From the NCBI RefSeq assembly GCF_001465595.2, contig NZ_CP013481.2, positions 1,860,001 through 1,924,000 on the forward strand: 64,000 nt of DNA. Reading direction: 5' to 3'. The stretch is from Pandoraea apista. GTDB taxonomy: Bacteria > Pseudomonadota > Gammaproteobacteria > Burkholderiales > Burkholderiaceae. Position 1 is the stretch's first letter; the number at the start of each line of letters is the position of its first letter. The notes beneath the pieces were generated by a model. It did no database searches. It saw only the letters and a list, made by a program, of their open reading frames with translations, and had not been told where the DNA came from. The position numbers and the translations under genes were made by a program. Positions 38,270-46,730 of this stretch are shown here, piece after piece.

Positions 38270-39133
38270 ATGAGTGACGTGAAACTGACGATGGCGCATC
38301 ACAAGCGCCCGTTCGCGACCTATGAAGCCAAGCACTTTCTGTGGTCGGTGTCGAACGACGCGCAAGGGCGTCCGAGCATCGGCACGATCACGCTGAACCG
38401 TCCCGACAAGAAGAATCCGCTGACGTTCGACTCGTATGCCGAACTGCGCGATCTCTTCCGCGGTCTGGTCTACGCGACGGATATCAAGACGGTGGTGGTG
38501 ACTGGCGCCGGCGGCAACTTTTGCTCGGGCGGCGACGTCCACGAAATCATCGGCCCGCTCACGCAGATGAGTATGCCGGAGTTGCTCGATTTCACTCGCA
38601 TGACGGGCGATCTGGTCAAGGCGATGCGCGTTTGTCCGCAGCCGATCGTCAGCGCCATCGACGGCATTTGCGCCGGTGCAGGCGCGATGGTGGCGCTCGC
38701 GTCGGATATGCGTCTGGGCACGCCGCAGACCAAGACGGCGTTTTTGTTCGTGCGCGTGGGGCTGGCCGGCGCCGATATGGGCGCTTGCACGCTGCTGCCG
38801 CGCATGATCGGGCAGGGCCGCGCGTCGGAGCTGCTTTACACCGGCCGGGTGATGACGGCGGAGGAAGGTCTGCAATGGGGCTTCTTCAACGCGTTGCACG
38901 ACGGTGGCGCGGTGCTCGGCGCAGCACAGACGCTGGCCGATCAGATTGCCTGCGGCCCGACGTTCGCGCACGGCGTGACGAAGAAGTTGCTGCATCAGGA
39001 GTGGAACATGGGCGTGGACGAAGCCATCGAGGCGGAAGCCGAGGCGCAAGCGATCTGCATGCAGACGAAGGATTTCCGTCGCGCTTACGACGCCTTTGTT
39101 GCGAAGCAGAAACCGGTGTTCAAGGGCGACTGA
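38270..39133 (+). CDS. enoyl-CoA hydratase/isomerase (crotonase) family protein
   Basis: A 287-residue crotonase-fold protein. Oxyanion-hole stretches [17 protein letters not shown] and [18 protein letters not shown] are present. By manual alignment the two classical hydratase glutamates are absent: GGGCEL reads GAGAMV, and the PEI position is in [10 protein letters not shown]. An aspartate in [15 protein letters not shown] corresponds to that of dienoyl-CoA isomerases. It may therefore be an isomerase or a specialised hydratase acting on ring-derived CoA esters. It follows the SDR by 35 bases with AAGGAG upstream of the ATG. Confidence 0.85.
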   Translation: MSDVKLTMAHHKRPFATYEAKHFLWSVSNDAQGRPSIGTITLNRPDKKNPLTFDSYAELRDLFRGLVYATDIKTVVVTGAGGNFCSGGDVHEIIGPLTQMSMPELLDFTRMTGDLVKAMRVCPQPIVSAIDGICAGAGAMVALASDMRLGTPQTKTAFLFVRVGLAGADMGACTLLPRMIGQGRASELLYTGRVMTAEEGLQWGFFNALHDGGAVLGAAQTLADQIACGPTFAHGVTKKLLHQEWNMGVDEAIEAEAEAQAICMQTKDFRRAYDAFVAKQKPVFKGD

Positions 39134-39146
39134 CGCGAGCGAGACG

Positions 39147-40331
39147 ATGAGCGATATCACTCCCCACAATGCGCGCAACGCCGAGTTTCTGGCGTGGCCG
39201 TTTTTCGACGACGCGCATCGCCGCCTGGGCACGGAACTCGACGCCTGGTGTTCGCGCGAACTGAAGGTGGACCATCACGCAGACACCGATGCGACGTGTG
39301 TGGCGCTGGTGCGGCAATTGGGGCGCGCCGGCTGGTTGAAGTACTGCGTGCCCGCGAGTCATGGCGGTGCGCTGGAGACGCTGGATTCGCGCGCGTTGTG
39401 CGTGTTGCGAGAAACGCTCGCCCGCCACGACGGTCTGGCCGATTTCGCCTTTGCGATGCAAGGGCTGGGCAGCGGCGCGATTACGCTCGCGGGCAGCGAC
39501 GCGCTCAAGCAGCGCTATCTGCCGCGCGTGGCCTCGGGGGAGGCGATTGCGGCGTTCGCGCTGTCGGAGCCGAACGCGGGCTCGGACGTGGCTGCGATGG
39601 CCTGCGCTGCCACGCCGGATGGCGACGATTATGTGCTTAACGGCGAGAAGACCTGGATTTCGAATGGCGGCATTGCGGACTTCTACTGTGTTTTCGTCCG
39701 GACGGGCGAGGCGCCGGGGGCTCGGGGTATCAGCGCGTTCGTCGTCGATGCGAATACGCCGGGGCTGACGATTGCGGAGCGCATCGACGTGAGCGCACCG
39801 CATCCGCTCGCTCGTCTGAAGTTCGAGAACTGCCGGGTGTCTGCCTCGCAGCGTCTTGGCGAAGCGGGGCAGGGGTTCAAGGTCGCGATGATGACGCTGG
39901 ATATTTTCCGCGCGTCGGTGGCGGCGGCAGCGCTGGGGTTCGCCCGCCGTGCCCTGGACGAAGGGTTGGCGCGCGCCAAGTCTCGCGAGATGTTCGGCCA
40001 GACGCTCGCCGATTTCCAGATCACGCAGGCCGCGCTGGGCGATATGGCGACGTCGGTGGACGCGGCTGCCTTGCTGACGTATCGCGCCGCCTGGCAGCGC
40101 GATGTGCAGGGGCAGCGCACGACGCGCGAGGCAGCGATGGCGAAGATGTTTGCGACGGAGTCGGCGCAGCAGGTGATTGATCGCGCGTTGCAGATGTTCG
40201 GTGGCGCAGGCGTGGTATCGGGAGCGATCGTTGAGCGTCTGTATCGGGAGATTCGCTCGCTTCGGATCTATGAAGGGGCAACGGAAGTACAAAAGCTGAT
40301 CATCGCGCGAGAACTGCTCAAGGACGGCTGA
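39147..40331 (+). CDS. acyl-CoA dehydrogenase
   Basis: A 394-residue FAD enzyme of the acyl-CoA dehydrogenase family. The flavin-contact motif [17 protein letters not shown] and the [20 protein letters not shown] stretch are typical. The C-terminal [19 protein letters not shown] carries the glutamate that serves as catalytic base in medium-chain enzymes. The start at 39147 (MSDITPHN) is 13 bases after the crotonase stop. Likely oxidises a ring-derived acyl-CoA in this pathway; electrons would go to ETF, which is not encoded here. Confidence 0.9.
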   Translation: MSDITPHNARNAEFLAWPFFDDAHRRLGTELDAWCSRELKVDHHADTDATCVALVRQLGRAGWLKYCVPASHGGALETLDSRALCVLRETLARHDGLADFAFAMQGLGSGAITLAGSDALKQRYLPRVASGEAIAAFALSEPNAGSDVAAMACAATPDGDDYVLNGEKTWISNGGIADFYCVFVRTGEAPGARGISAFVVDANTPGLTIAERIDVSAPHPLARLKFENCRVSASQRLGEAGQGFKVAMMTLDIFRASVAAAALGFARRALDEGLARAKSREMFGQTLADFQITQAALGDMATSVDAAALLTYRAAWQRDVQGQRTTREAAMAKMFATESAQQVIDRALQMFGGAGVVSGAIVERLYREIRSLRIYEGATEVQKLIIARELLKDG

Positions 40332-40368
40332 GCGCTGTCATTGACTTACCGGGGGCAAGGAGAAGCAC

Positions 40369-42012
40369 ATGGAACGATCTGGACATCTCGACACTTTCGC
40401 GCGCGACAATCTGCCGCCCGCCGATCAGTGGCCCGAGTTTCTGCTGGACAATCCGGATGTGGCATATCCGGCGCGCATCAATTGCGCCGCCGAACTGCTG
40501 GATCGTGTGATCGCTGAGGGCCGCGGCGACGCACCCGCGATTTATTCGGTGGAGAACGGCGCACCGACGGTCACGACGTATCTGGGTTTGCGCGAGATGG
40601 TGGATCGCATCTCTCATGTGCTTCGTAATGACATGGCGTTGGTGCCGGGCAATCGCGTGTTGCTGCGTGGTCCGAACAATCTTTTCATGGCTGCGGCGTG
40701 GCTGGCGGTGATCAAGGCCGGACTCGTGGGGGTGCCGACGATGCCGCTGCTGCGGGCGAAGGAACTCAAGCAGATCATCGACAAGGCGGAGGTCGGCGCA
40801 GCATTGTGCGACGGCCGTCTGAAGGAGGAGCTTGAGTTCAACCGTCAATCGACGCATGAGTACTTCTGTCCGGCATTGACGCAGGTGGTGTATTTCCACG
40901 ACGTGGGTGAGGACTCACTGGAGGCCCGCATGGCGCGTCAGCCGGCGCACTTCAATGCCTGCGACACGGCGGTGGACGATGTGTGTCTGATCGCCTTCAC
41001 GAGCGGTACGACGGGACAACCGAAGGGCACGATGCATTTTCATCGCGACGTGCTGGCGATGTGTGATCTGTTCCCCCGCCATGTACTGAAGCCGGGCCCG
41101 GACGATATCTTCTGCGGCACTCCCCCGTTAGCGTTCACTTTCGGTACGGGGGGCTTGTTGACGTTCCCGTTGCGTGTTGGTGCGGCGACGGTTTTGTTGG
41201 AGAAGCTCACGCCGGACAGTCTGTTGCAGGCGATCGAGCAGTATCGCGCGACGATCTGTTTCACGGCGCCAACGTTTTATCGCCAGATGGCGGCGCTGGT
41301 GGACAAGTACGATTTGTCGAGCCTGAAGAAGACGGTCTCGGCAGGCGAGGCGTTGCCCGATGCGACACGTCAGCTATGGAAGCAGGCGTCGGGCATCGAG
41401 ATGATTGATGGCATTGGTGGCACGGAGATGATCCACATTTTCATCTCGGCAGCGAATGGCGACGTGGTGCCGGGCGCGATCGGCAAGCCGGTGCCGGGCT
41501 ATATCGCGATGATCGTGGACGAGAACATGCAGCCGCTGCCTCCCGGCAAGGTGGGCAAGCTGGCGGTGAAGGGACCGACCGGTTGCCGGTATCTCGCTGA
41601 TTCGCGTCAGACGAACTATGTGAAGAACGGCTGGAATCTGCCGGGCGACACGTTTATGTGTGACGAAGCAGGCAATTACTATTATCAAGCCCGCTCGGAC
41701 GACATGATTGTCTCGGCCGGTTACAACATCGCCGGACCGGAGGTCGAGTCGGCGCTGTTGAAGCATCCGGCGGTGGCTGAGTGCGGTGTGGTGGGTGCGA
41801 ACGACGAGGCACGCGGTCAGATCGTGAAGGCGTATGTGGTGCTCAAGCCCGGCGAGTCGCGCGACGAAGCGATGGTGAAGGCGCTTCAGGAGTATGTGAA
41901 GGCTAACATCGCACCATATAAGTACCCGCGCGCGATCGAGTTTGTCGACGCGTTGCCGCGCACGGAAACGGGTAAGCTGCAACGCTTCAAGCTCCGCCAG
42001 TTGGGGCAGTGA
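40369..42012 (+). CDS. benzoate-CoA-ligase family protein, probably 2-aminobenzoate-CoA ligase
   Basis: A 547-residue AMP-forming aryl-CoA ligase. P-loop CLIAFTSGTTGQPKGTMHFH, adenine motif GIGGTEMIHIFISA, hinge YYYQARSDDMIVSAGYNIAG and the C-terminal lysine in PRTETGKLQRFKL are intact. The N-terminal region (DNLPPADQWPEFLLDNPDVAYPARIN) and overall length fit the 2-aminobenzoate-CoA ligase group. It would activate anthranilate for the monooxygenase/reductase at 35061. Benzoate or salicylate remain possible substrates. Confidence 0.88.
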   Translation: MERSGHLDTFARDNLPPADQWPEFLLDNPDVAYPARINCAAELLDRVIAEGRGDAPAIYSVENGAPTVTTYLGLREMVDRISHVLRNDMALVPGNRVLLRGPNNLFMAAAWLAVIKAGLVGVPTMPLLRAKELKQIIDKAEVGAALCDGRLKEELEFNRQSTHEYFCPALTQVVYFHDVGEDSLEARMARQPAHFNACDTAVDDVCLIAFTSGTTGQPKGTMHFHRDVLAMCDLFPRHVLKPGPDDIFCGTPPLAFTFGTGGLLTFPLRVGAATVLLEKLTPDSLLQAIEQYRATICFTAPTFYRQMAALVDKYDLSSLKKTVSAGEALPDATRQLWKQASGIEMIDGIGGTEMIHIFISAANGDVVPGAIGKPVPGYIAMIVDENMQPLPPGKVGKLAVKGPTGCRYLADSRQTNYVKNGWNLPGDTFMCDEAGNYYYQARSDDMIVSAGYNIAGPEVESALLKHPAVAECGVVGANDEARGQIVKAYVVLKPGESRDEAMVKALQEYVKANIAPYKYPRAIEFVDALPRTETGKLQRFKLRQLGQ

Positions 42013-42080
42013 GGTAGGGGTGAGCGCTCCAGTCGGCACTCACTCACTTTGTCGATCCTGCTCGCAGGGAGAATGGAATT

Positions 42081-42551
42081 ATGTCGGAGGCTGACGTGAG
42101 CGCACACGCATTCGTCAAACCGCTGCTGGTGCGCTTCAAACATTGCGATCCGGCAGGCATCGTGTTTTATCCGCGCTATTTCGAGATGATCAACGATCTG
42201 GTCGAAGACTGGTGCGCGGAAGGACTGAACCTGTCGTTCGGCGAGATGCATCTGCGCGACGGCATGGGGGTGCCGACCGCCAATATCGAATGCCGCTTCA
42301 GTGCCCCCAGTTTTTTGGGCGAGACGCTATTGCGCTCGCTGGAAGTCACGCGCCTCGGTCGCTCGTCGATGACGCTGCGCATACGGTTCGCCGGTGCAAA
42401 CGACGAGACGCGTCTACAAGCCACGCTGGTACTGGTCTGGGTCGCGAAGGGCGAGGGCGGAAGACCCTCCCCGATCACGGTACCCCCGGCCCAACGCGAG
42501 GCTATTGTGCGCTTTGCCGCACCCGATTCTGTAATTGAAGGAGTGTCCTGA
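42081..42551 (+). CDS. 4-hydroxybenzoyl-CoA-type hotdog thioesterase
   Basis: A 156-residue single-hotdog acyl-CoA thioesterase. VRFKHCDPAGIVFYPRYFEM holds the catalytic aspartate of the Pseudomonas 4-HBT type. It probably releases a CoA ester in, or acts as a safety valve for, the aromatic-CoA pathway. The stop codon overlaps the next ATG (TGATG), so translation with the Rid gene is coupled. A GGGAGA lies before the start. Confidence 0.88.
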   Translation: MSEADVSAHAFVKPLLVRFKHCDPAGIVFYPRYFEMINDLVEDWCAEGLNLSFGEMHLRDGMGVPTANIECRFSAPSFLGETLLRSLEVTRLGRSSMTLRIRFAGANDETRLQATLVLVWVAKGEGGRPSPITVPPAQREAIVRFAAPDSVIEGVS

Positions 42552-42961
42552 TGCTGCAAGTTCTGCAACCGCCCGATTGGGCGAAACCGCGCGGCTACGC
42601 CAACGGCATGGCTTTCGAGATGACGGCAGGCAGCCGCATCGTGTTTGTCGGCGGTCAGATCGGCTGGAACGGACAGCAACGTTTCGAAACGGATGATTTC
42701 GCTCTGCAAGTCCGTCAGACGCTCGCGAATATCGTGGCAATTCTCGCCGAAGGCAACGCCAAGCCAGAACACATCGTACGCATGACCTGGTACGTGAAGA
42801 ATAAGCGCGAGTACGTGGAAAGCTATCGCGCCATCGGCGAACACTATCGAGACATCATCGGACGCCATTTCCCCGCCATGACCGCCGTGGAAGTCGCCGA
42901 TCTTGTTGAGGACGAAGCGAAGGTCGAAATCGAAGTCACCGCTGTTGTGCCCGCCGCTTAG
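42551..42961 (+). CDS. RidA-family protein lacking the catalytic arginine
   Basis: A 136-residue YjgF/YER057c/UK114-fold protein. The trimer-core motifs VFVGGQIGWN, QVRQTLANIVAILAEG and VEVADLVEDEAKVEIEVTAV are clear. At the position of E. coli RidA Arg105 (PAR-S-C-V) this protein reads PAMTAV, so Met110 replaces the arginine needed for 2-aminoacrylate deamination. It thus belongs with the Rid subgroups without that arginine. A pathway intermediate after ring reduction of 2-aminobenzoyl-CoA should be an enamine, so a role in its hydrolysis is attractive but unproven. Last gene of the operon. Confidence 0.88.
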   Translation: MLQVLQPPDWAKPRGYANGMAFEMTAGSRIVFVGGQIGWNGQQRFETDDFALQVRQTLANIVAILAEGNAKPEHIVRMTWYVKNKREYVESYRAIGEHYRDIIGRHFPAMTAVEVADLVEDEAKVEIEVTAVVPAA

Positions 42962-43006
42962 TTTTTTCAGGGCGTGTTGGTTGGGGCCCCTCCTACACCG
43001 CCCTCC

Positions 43007-43079
43007 AGACGGACCGGGGCCCCTTTCCGCCTCTCAGACATAAACCCAACTCGCTGCAGAAAGGGGCCCCGGTCCGTCT
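43007..43079 (-). repeat. hairpin repeat, class C copy 2 (inverted)
   Basis: Perfect 21-base arms: 43007-43027 begins AGACGGACCGGGGCCCC, and 43059-43079 is its complement. They flank a 31-base loop. On the minus strand the loop reads GCGAGTTGGGT, four bases, GTCTGAG: the same core as the loop at 5071-5095, while the stems differ. It is followed on the plus strand by a pyrimidine-rich stretch (43080-43155), like the spacer in the 8780-9378 element. Confidence 0.85.
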
Positions 43080-43162
43080 CTTTCCCCTTCCTTCGCCCCC
43101 TTCTTGCCCACTTCTCGCCTTTACACCGCTCGCTTCGGTTCTTTTCCTCCCTCCCCAAACGC

Positions 43163-43188
43163 AAAACGCCGGGTTTCCCCGGCGTTTT
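43163..43188. terminator. bidirectional terminator between the Rid and allA genes
   Basis: AAAACGCC-GGG, TTT loop, CCC-GGCGTTTT with one bulged C. A- and T-tracts on both sides suit the convergent operons. Confidence 0.88.
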
Positions 43189-43217
43189 CGCTGTCCTGCT
43201 TCTTTTTCACGCTCTTC

Positions 43218-43751
43218 TTATGCCGCTTTCTGCGCCGCCCGCGCCGCCTCCAACGCCGCCTGCGTCAACACATACACCCCCGGCAAATCCTGCTCGTCAC
43301 AGTTGTGACCCTCGCCCCCCCGATCCACCACCACGAAGTCACTCACCTCATGCAACGCCAGTAATGGGTGATGCCATACGCCTCGCGCGTAGTTCACGCC
43401 CTGCCAACCCTCCGAGACGAACGCCCTCATCTGACTCACATCCAACTCGCCCGCCGGCGCCACCACCACCAGATACGGCGTCGTCTTCAACGGAATGAAC
43501 GCCTGACTGCCCAACGGGTGACGCTCCAACATCTTCACCTCATACGGCAACTGCCTCGGCTGCCCACGGAACACGTTCACTAACGTTCGTCCACCCTCCG
43601 GACCCAGATCCACCGTCGCCAGATCGTGAAAGCGCTCGGTCGTCCCGCCATTGATCGCGAAATGCTTCGCCCCCGACAACTCGATCACGTCGCCAAACGG
43701 CGCAAACGCCTCCCGCGTCAATCGCTCTATCTTCAACGCCAGACCCGCCAT
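43218..43751 (-). CDS. allA: ureidoglycolate lyase
   Basis: A 177-residue cupin-fold enzyme splitting ureidoglycolate into glyoxylate and urea. Family stretches are [17 protein letters not shown] at the N terminus, [20 protein letters not shown], and [10 protein letters not shown] with [13 protein letters not shown] around the active site. ATG 43751 (MAGLALK) is chosen over the upstream in-frame start with a charged, unrelated extension. Last gene of the minus-strand dctA-alc-allA run, 108 bases after alc. Confidence 0.93.
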   Translation of the reverse strand: MAGLALKIERLTREAFAPFGDVIELSGAKHFAINGGTTERFHDLATVDLGPEGGRTLVNVFRGQPRQLPYEVKMLERHPLGSQAFIPLKTTPYLVVVAPAGELDVSQMRAFVSEGWQGVNYARGVWHHPLLALHEVSDFVVVDRGGEGHNCDEQDLPGVYVLTQAALEAARAAQKAA

Positions 43752-43859
43752 GTCACGCTCCTTTTTTTCCCTGCTCGTTGCAGCCTCTCGCATCCTTCCC
43801 ATCCGTCGCACCCTTTGCTTTCGTCCGGAGGCGAGAGGTCTTCTTTTTGCTGACGTCGC

Positions 43860-44882
43860 TTACGCCGTCTTCTCGCTCAGGCGGCCCCACAGACGCAGGC
43901 GCGATACGCCGCCGTCCGGAATGATGTTGAAGCGGATGTGCGTGATCGCCCCCAGCTTCTGCACCGGCTCTTCAAAGAAGAACTGTTTGTCCATCGCCAG
44001 TTTCTGCTCGGGCAACAACACCGGCCAGAACATGGACTGCGTAATCAATGACTGCTCGGTGCCCCCCGTCACGTATGCCGCCTGGATGGAGCAACGATCG
44101 GGGAAGTTGCCCTTGAAGTGCGCCGTGTCGACTTCGATTTTGGCAATCTCGCCCGGCTGTGCCAACGCAATGATCGCCCAGTCGTTGCCGGGCTCTCGAC
44201 GCCGCCGCGTCTCCCACCCATCGCCCATGTTCACGCCACGGCCCGGCATCAACAGGTTCGACGCCAACCCGAAATGCTGGTTGTTCGCCGCTACGATGTA
44301 ACCGCCATTCTCCATCGCGATCAGGTCGATCAGCTCGTCGCGCGAACGCGCCGCCCAATCGCTCTGCGGCAAGCCATACAGACGCAAGCGGGCCAGACCG
44401 CCGTCGGGGTACAGGTTCACGCGCACGTGCGTGACCGGACGCTGGATAGCGATGGCATGGTAGTGATGCGAGTTGCCTTGCAGCGTGGTCGAGGCGAGCA
44501 GTTCGAACCACTCGGCGCTCTGGCCCGGTGCACCGTCCGGGCTGTAGCACCCCTCGAGCGACGCCGCCGGCGGGAAGTTGCCGGTGAAGTGGCTGGTGTC
44601 CAGATCGACACCGAACAACACGCCCGCCCGCGCGAGCTTGACCACGCACCAGTCGTAGCCGTTCACGCGCTTGCGACGCGTTTCCCAGCCATCCATCCAC
44701 TTGCCGTTCTCGTCGTATTTGCCGGGAATGAAGACGGCCGGCTCGGGATTGAGCATGCGCTCTTTGGCCGCGAAGAATTCGTCGCTGGCCTCGAGTGCCT
44801 GCGCACCCAGGCGCGGATCGGCCAGATTGACGTAACGGCGCACGAATTCCGGTGCGTTCGGATCTTGCGGGGCGAGGGCCAT
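43860..44882 (-). CDS. alc: allantoicase
   Basis: A 340-residue enzyme converting allantoate to ureidoglycolate and urea. Two repeated jelly-roll domains are evident from the doubled motif: [20 protein letters not shown] near residue 65 and [20 protein letters not shown] near 235, followed by [10 protein letters not shown] and [13 protein letters not shown] 44882 (MALAPQDP); a GTG four codons earlier is possible. With allA downstream it completes allantoate to glyoxylate plus two urea. No allantoinase, urease or uricase gene lies in the window. Confidence 0.94.
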   Translation of the reverse strand: MALAPQDPNAPEFVRRYVNLADPRLGAQALEASDEFFAAKERMLNPEPAVFIPGKYDENGKWMDGWETRRKRVNGYDWCVVKLARAGVLFGVDLDTSHFTGNFPPAASLEGCYSPDGAPGQSAEWFELLASTTLQGNSHHYHAIAIQRPVTHVRVNLYPDGGLARLRLYGLPQSDWAARSRDELIDLIAMENGGYIVAANNQHFGLASNLLMPGRGVNMGDGWETRRRREPGNDWAIIALAQPGEIAKIEVDTAHFKGNFPDRCSIQAAYVTGGTEQSLITQSMFWPVLLPEQKLAMDKQFFFEEPVQKLGAITHIRFNIIPDGGVSRLRLWGRLSEKTA

Positions 44883-44968
44883 GTTGCTTTTCACTCCAGA
44901 TAAAGGCGCCGACGTCGCGCGTCGGCAGAATATTCGCTCGGTATCTCTGACGGCTTAAACCATGATGT

Positions 44969-46291
44969 TCATGGCGTCACCGCCGCGTTAGTCGGGGCAG
45001 CACTCTCTTCTGCCGATGTCGCAATCGGTTCGTAGGGCAGGGCGCCATCCAGCACTTTGTGTGCTCGTACGAAGTCGACGTCTTTTTCCCAGGCCGCGAC
45101 GACGAGCGTTGCCACGCAGTTGCCCAGCAGGTTGGTAATGGCTCGCGCAATGCCCACGAACCAGTCGACAGGCAAAATCAGAACGAGGCCAATGACGGGG
45201 ATCGCCGGGATGGCCGCCAACGTGGCCGCCAGAATCACGATGGCCGACCCCGGAATGCCATGCGCTCCCTTGGACGTGAGCAAGGACACGAGCACCACAA
45301 GGATCAGGTCGTGCATCGACAAGGGGGTGTTGGTCGCCTGCGCAATGAAGATGACGGCAAGGGTCAGGTAGATGGAGAAACCGTCGAGGTTGAAGGAGTA
45401 GCCGGTCGGTACGACAAGCCCTACGGTCGATTTCTTGATGCCCATCCACTCGAGCTTGCGCATGATCGCGGGCAACACGGCATCGGACGACGCCGTGCCC
45501 AACACGATGGACAACTCTTCACGGAAGTATTTGATGAACTTGAAGATGTTGAAGCCCGCCAGCCGCAATACGCCGCCCAACACGACGGTCACGAAGACGA
45601 AGCAGCTCAGGTAGAACACGAGCACCAACAAACCCAACTGCTTGAGCGACGACGCGCCATATTTGCCGGTGGTGAACGCCACGGCGCCCAATACGCCCAA
45701 CGGCGCCAGCCGGATGATGAACGCCATTACACGGAAGAAAACGTGGCTCAGGTCTTCAATGAATCGCGCCACCGGACGGCCCCGCTCGCCAAGGGCCGCC
45801 AATGCACAGCCGAACATGACGGAGAAGACGAGGATTTGCAGTATGTCGCCCTTGGCGAAGGCGTCGGTAATGGTGTCGGGAATGATCTTCAACAGGAACC
45901 CCGCGGTGTCTTTCAACCCCTTGGCATTCTCGGTGTACGCCGCCATCGCACTCGGATCGAGACTGCGAATGTCGATGTTCATCCCCTCGCCAGGACGCGT
46001 CACCCATGCCAGCACGGCACCAATGACCAACGCGAAGGTGGTGATGATCTCGAAGTACAAAACCGCCTTGATACCCACACGGCCGACTTTGCGCAAATCG
46101 CCCGCGCTCGCCATACCACTCACGACGACACAGAAGACGATCGGTCCAATGACCATCTTGATCAATTTCAGAAAGCCATCGCCCAACGGACGCAAGGACT
46201 CTCCCAACTGCGGAAACCAAATGCCAAGCGCTACACCCACTATCAACGCAATGACAACTCGGCCAAACAACGAACGGAACAGCTTGGGCAT
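44969..46291 (-). CDS. dicarboxylate/amino acid:cation symporter (DctA-like)
   Basis: A 440-residue transporter of the DAACS family. The serine-rich re-entrant loop ELSIVLGTASSDAVLPAIM, the NLDGFSIYLTL motif after PTGYSFN, and the second hairpin SLLTSKGAHGIPGSAIVILA are textbook. ATG 46291 has AGGAGA upstream. It heads the unit with alc and allA (86-base gap). DctA proteins import C4-dicarboxylates; its place with allantoate genes suggests it could instead bring in allantoate or an allied ureide (inference). A well-formed promoter and operator lie at 46414-46499. Confidence 0.9.
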   Translation of the reverse strand: MPKLFRSLFGRVVIALIVGVALGIWFPQLGESLRPLGDGFLKLIKMVIGPIVFCVVVSGMASAGDLRKVGRVGIKAVLYFEIITTFALVIGAVLAWVTRPGEGMNIDIRSLDPSAMAAYTENAKGLKDTAGFLLKIIPDTITDAFAKGDILQILVFSVMFGCALAALGERGRPVARFIEDLSHVFFRVMAFIIRLAPLGVLGAVAFTTGKYGASSLKQLGLLVLVFYLSCFVFVTVVLGGVLRLAGFNIFKFIKYFREELSIVLGTASSDAVLPAIMRKLEWMGIKKSTVGLVVPTGYSFNLDGFSIYLTLAVIFIAQATNTPLSMHDLILVVLVSLLTSKGAHGIPGSAIVILAATLAAIPAIPVIGLVLILPVDWFVGIARAITNLLGNCVATLVVAAWEKDVDFVRAHKVLDGALPYEPIATSAEESAAPTNAAVTP

Positions 46292-46413
46292 GGTTTGTCT
46301 CCTCTGCCTGCGCAAATCACTCTCTCGGATTTCGCGATCTCTACGTCGGACGGACTGCTCTCGGGGGCTGATTTCTTTACTGCAACAACGATTTGGCGCG
46401 TTTGACGCCCGCT

Positions 46414-46466
46414 CATAACATCAGTGTATCCAAACAAGTCATACCGGTCTGACCAGTGATGTTATG
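46414..46466. promoter_or_regulatory. candidate operator between dctA and the SDR gene
   Basis: CATAACATCA (46414-46423) and its complement TGATGTTATG (46457-46466) form perfect 10-base arms 33 bases apart. GGTCTGACC (46445-46453) between them fits the GT-N3-AC pattern of FadR-type GntR regulators. The site covers the expected transcription start of the minus-strand promoter. Confidence 0.55.
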
Positions 46467-46491
46467 GCGAATATTAGAAAGCCAATATAGT
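46462..46491 (+). promoter_or_regulatory. candidate promoter for the SDR-trehalase genes
   Basis: TTATGG (46462-46467), 18 bases, TATAGT (46486-46491) on the plus strand. It overlaps the dctA promoter face-to-face. The following 230 bases to 46730 show no gene. Confidence 0.4.
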
Positions 46492-46499
46492 CCGGTCAA
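46471..46499 (-). promoter_or_regulatory. sigma-70 promoter for dctA-alc-allA
   Basis: On the minus strand TTGACC (46499-46494), exactly 17 bases, then TAATAT (46476-46471). Start of transcription should fall near 46464, inside the palindromic operator. Confidence 0.7.
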
Positions 46500-46730
46500 G
46501 ACGCGGCTTCTGAGGGGATTCCCTATGGCGGGGCGAGGCTCGACAGTCAGCATGGGCGCGCGTGTGGCTCCGCTCGGGTTCGCCGGTTTTGTTGGCTGAA
46601 TCCGCCGAAATTCTTGTGAACTTAGCTTTCCGGCGCACAGTCGCACTTGCATCAGGTGTGCTGCCCGGGCCCGTTGTGCTGCGCCGGGCGGTGTGTGCTG
46701 ATCCCGCGACAACGATAGAAGGGAGGCGCC

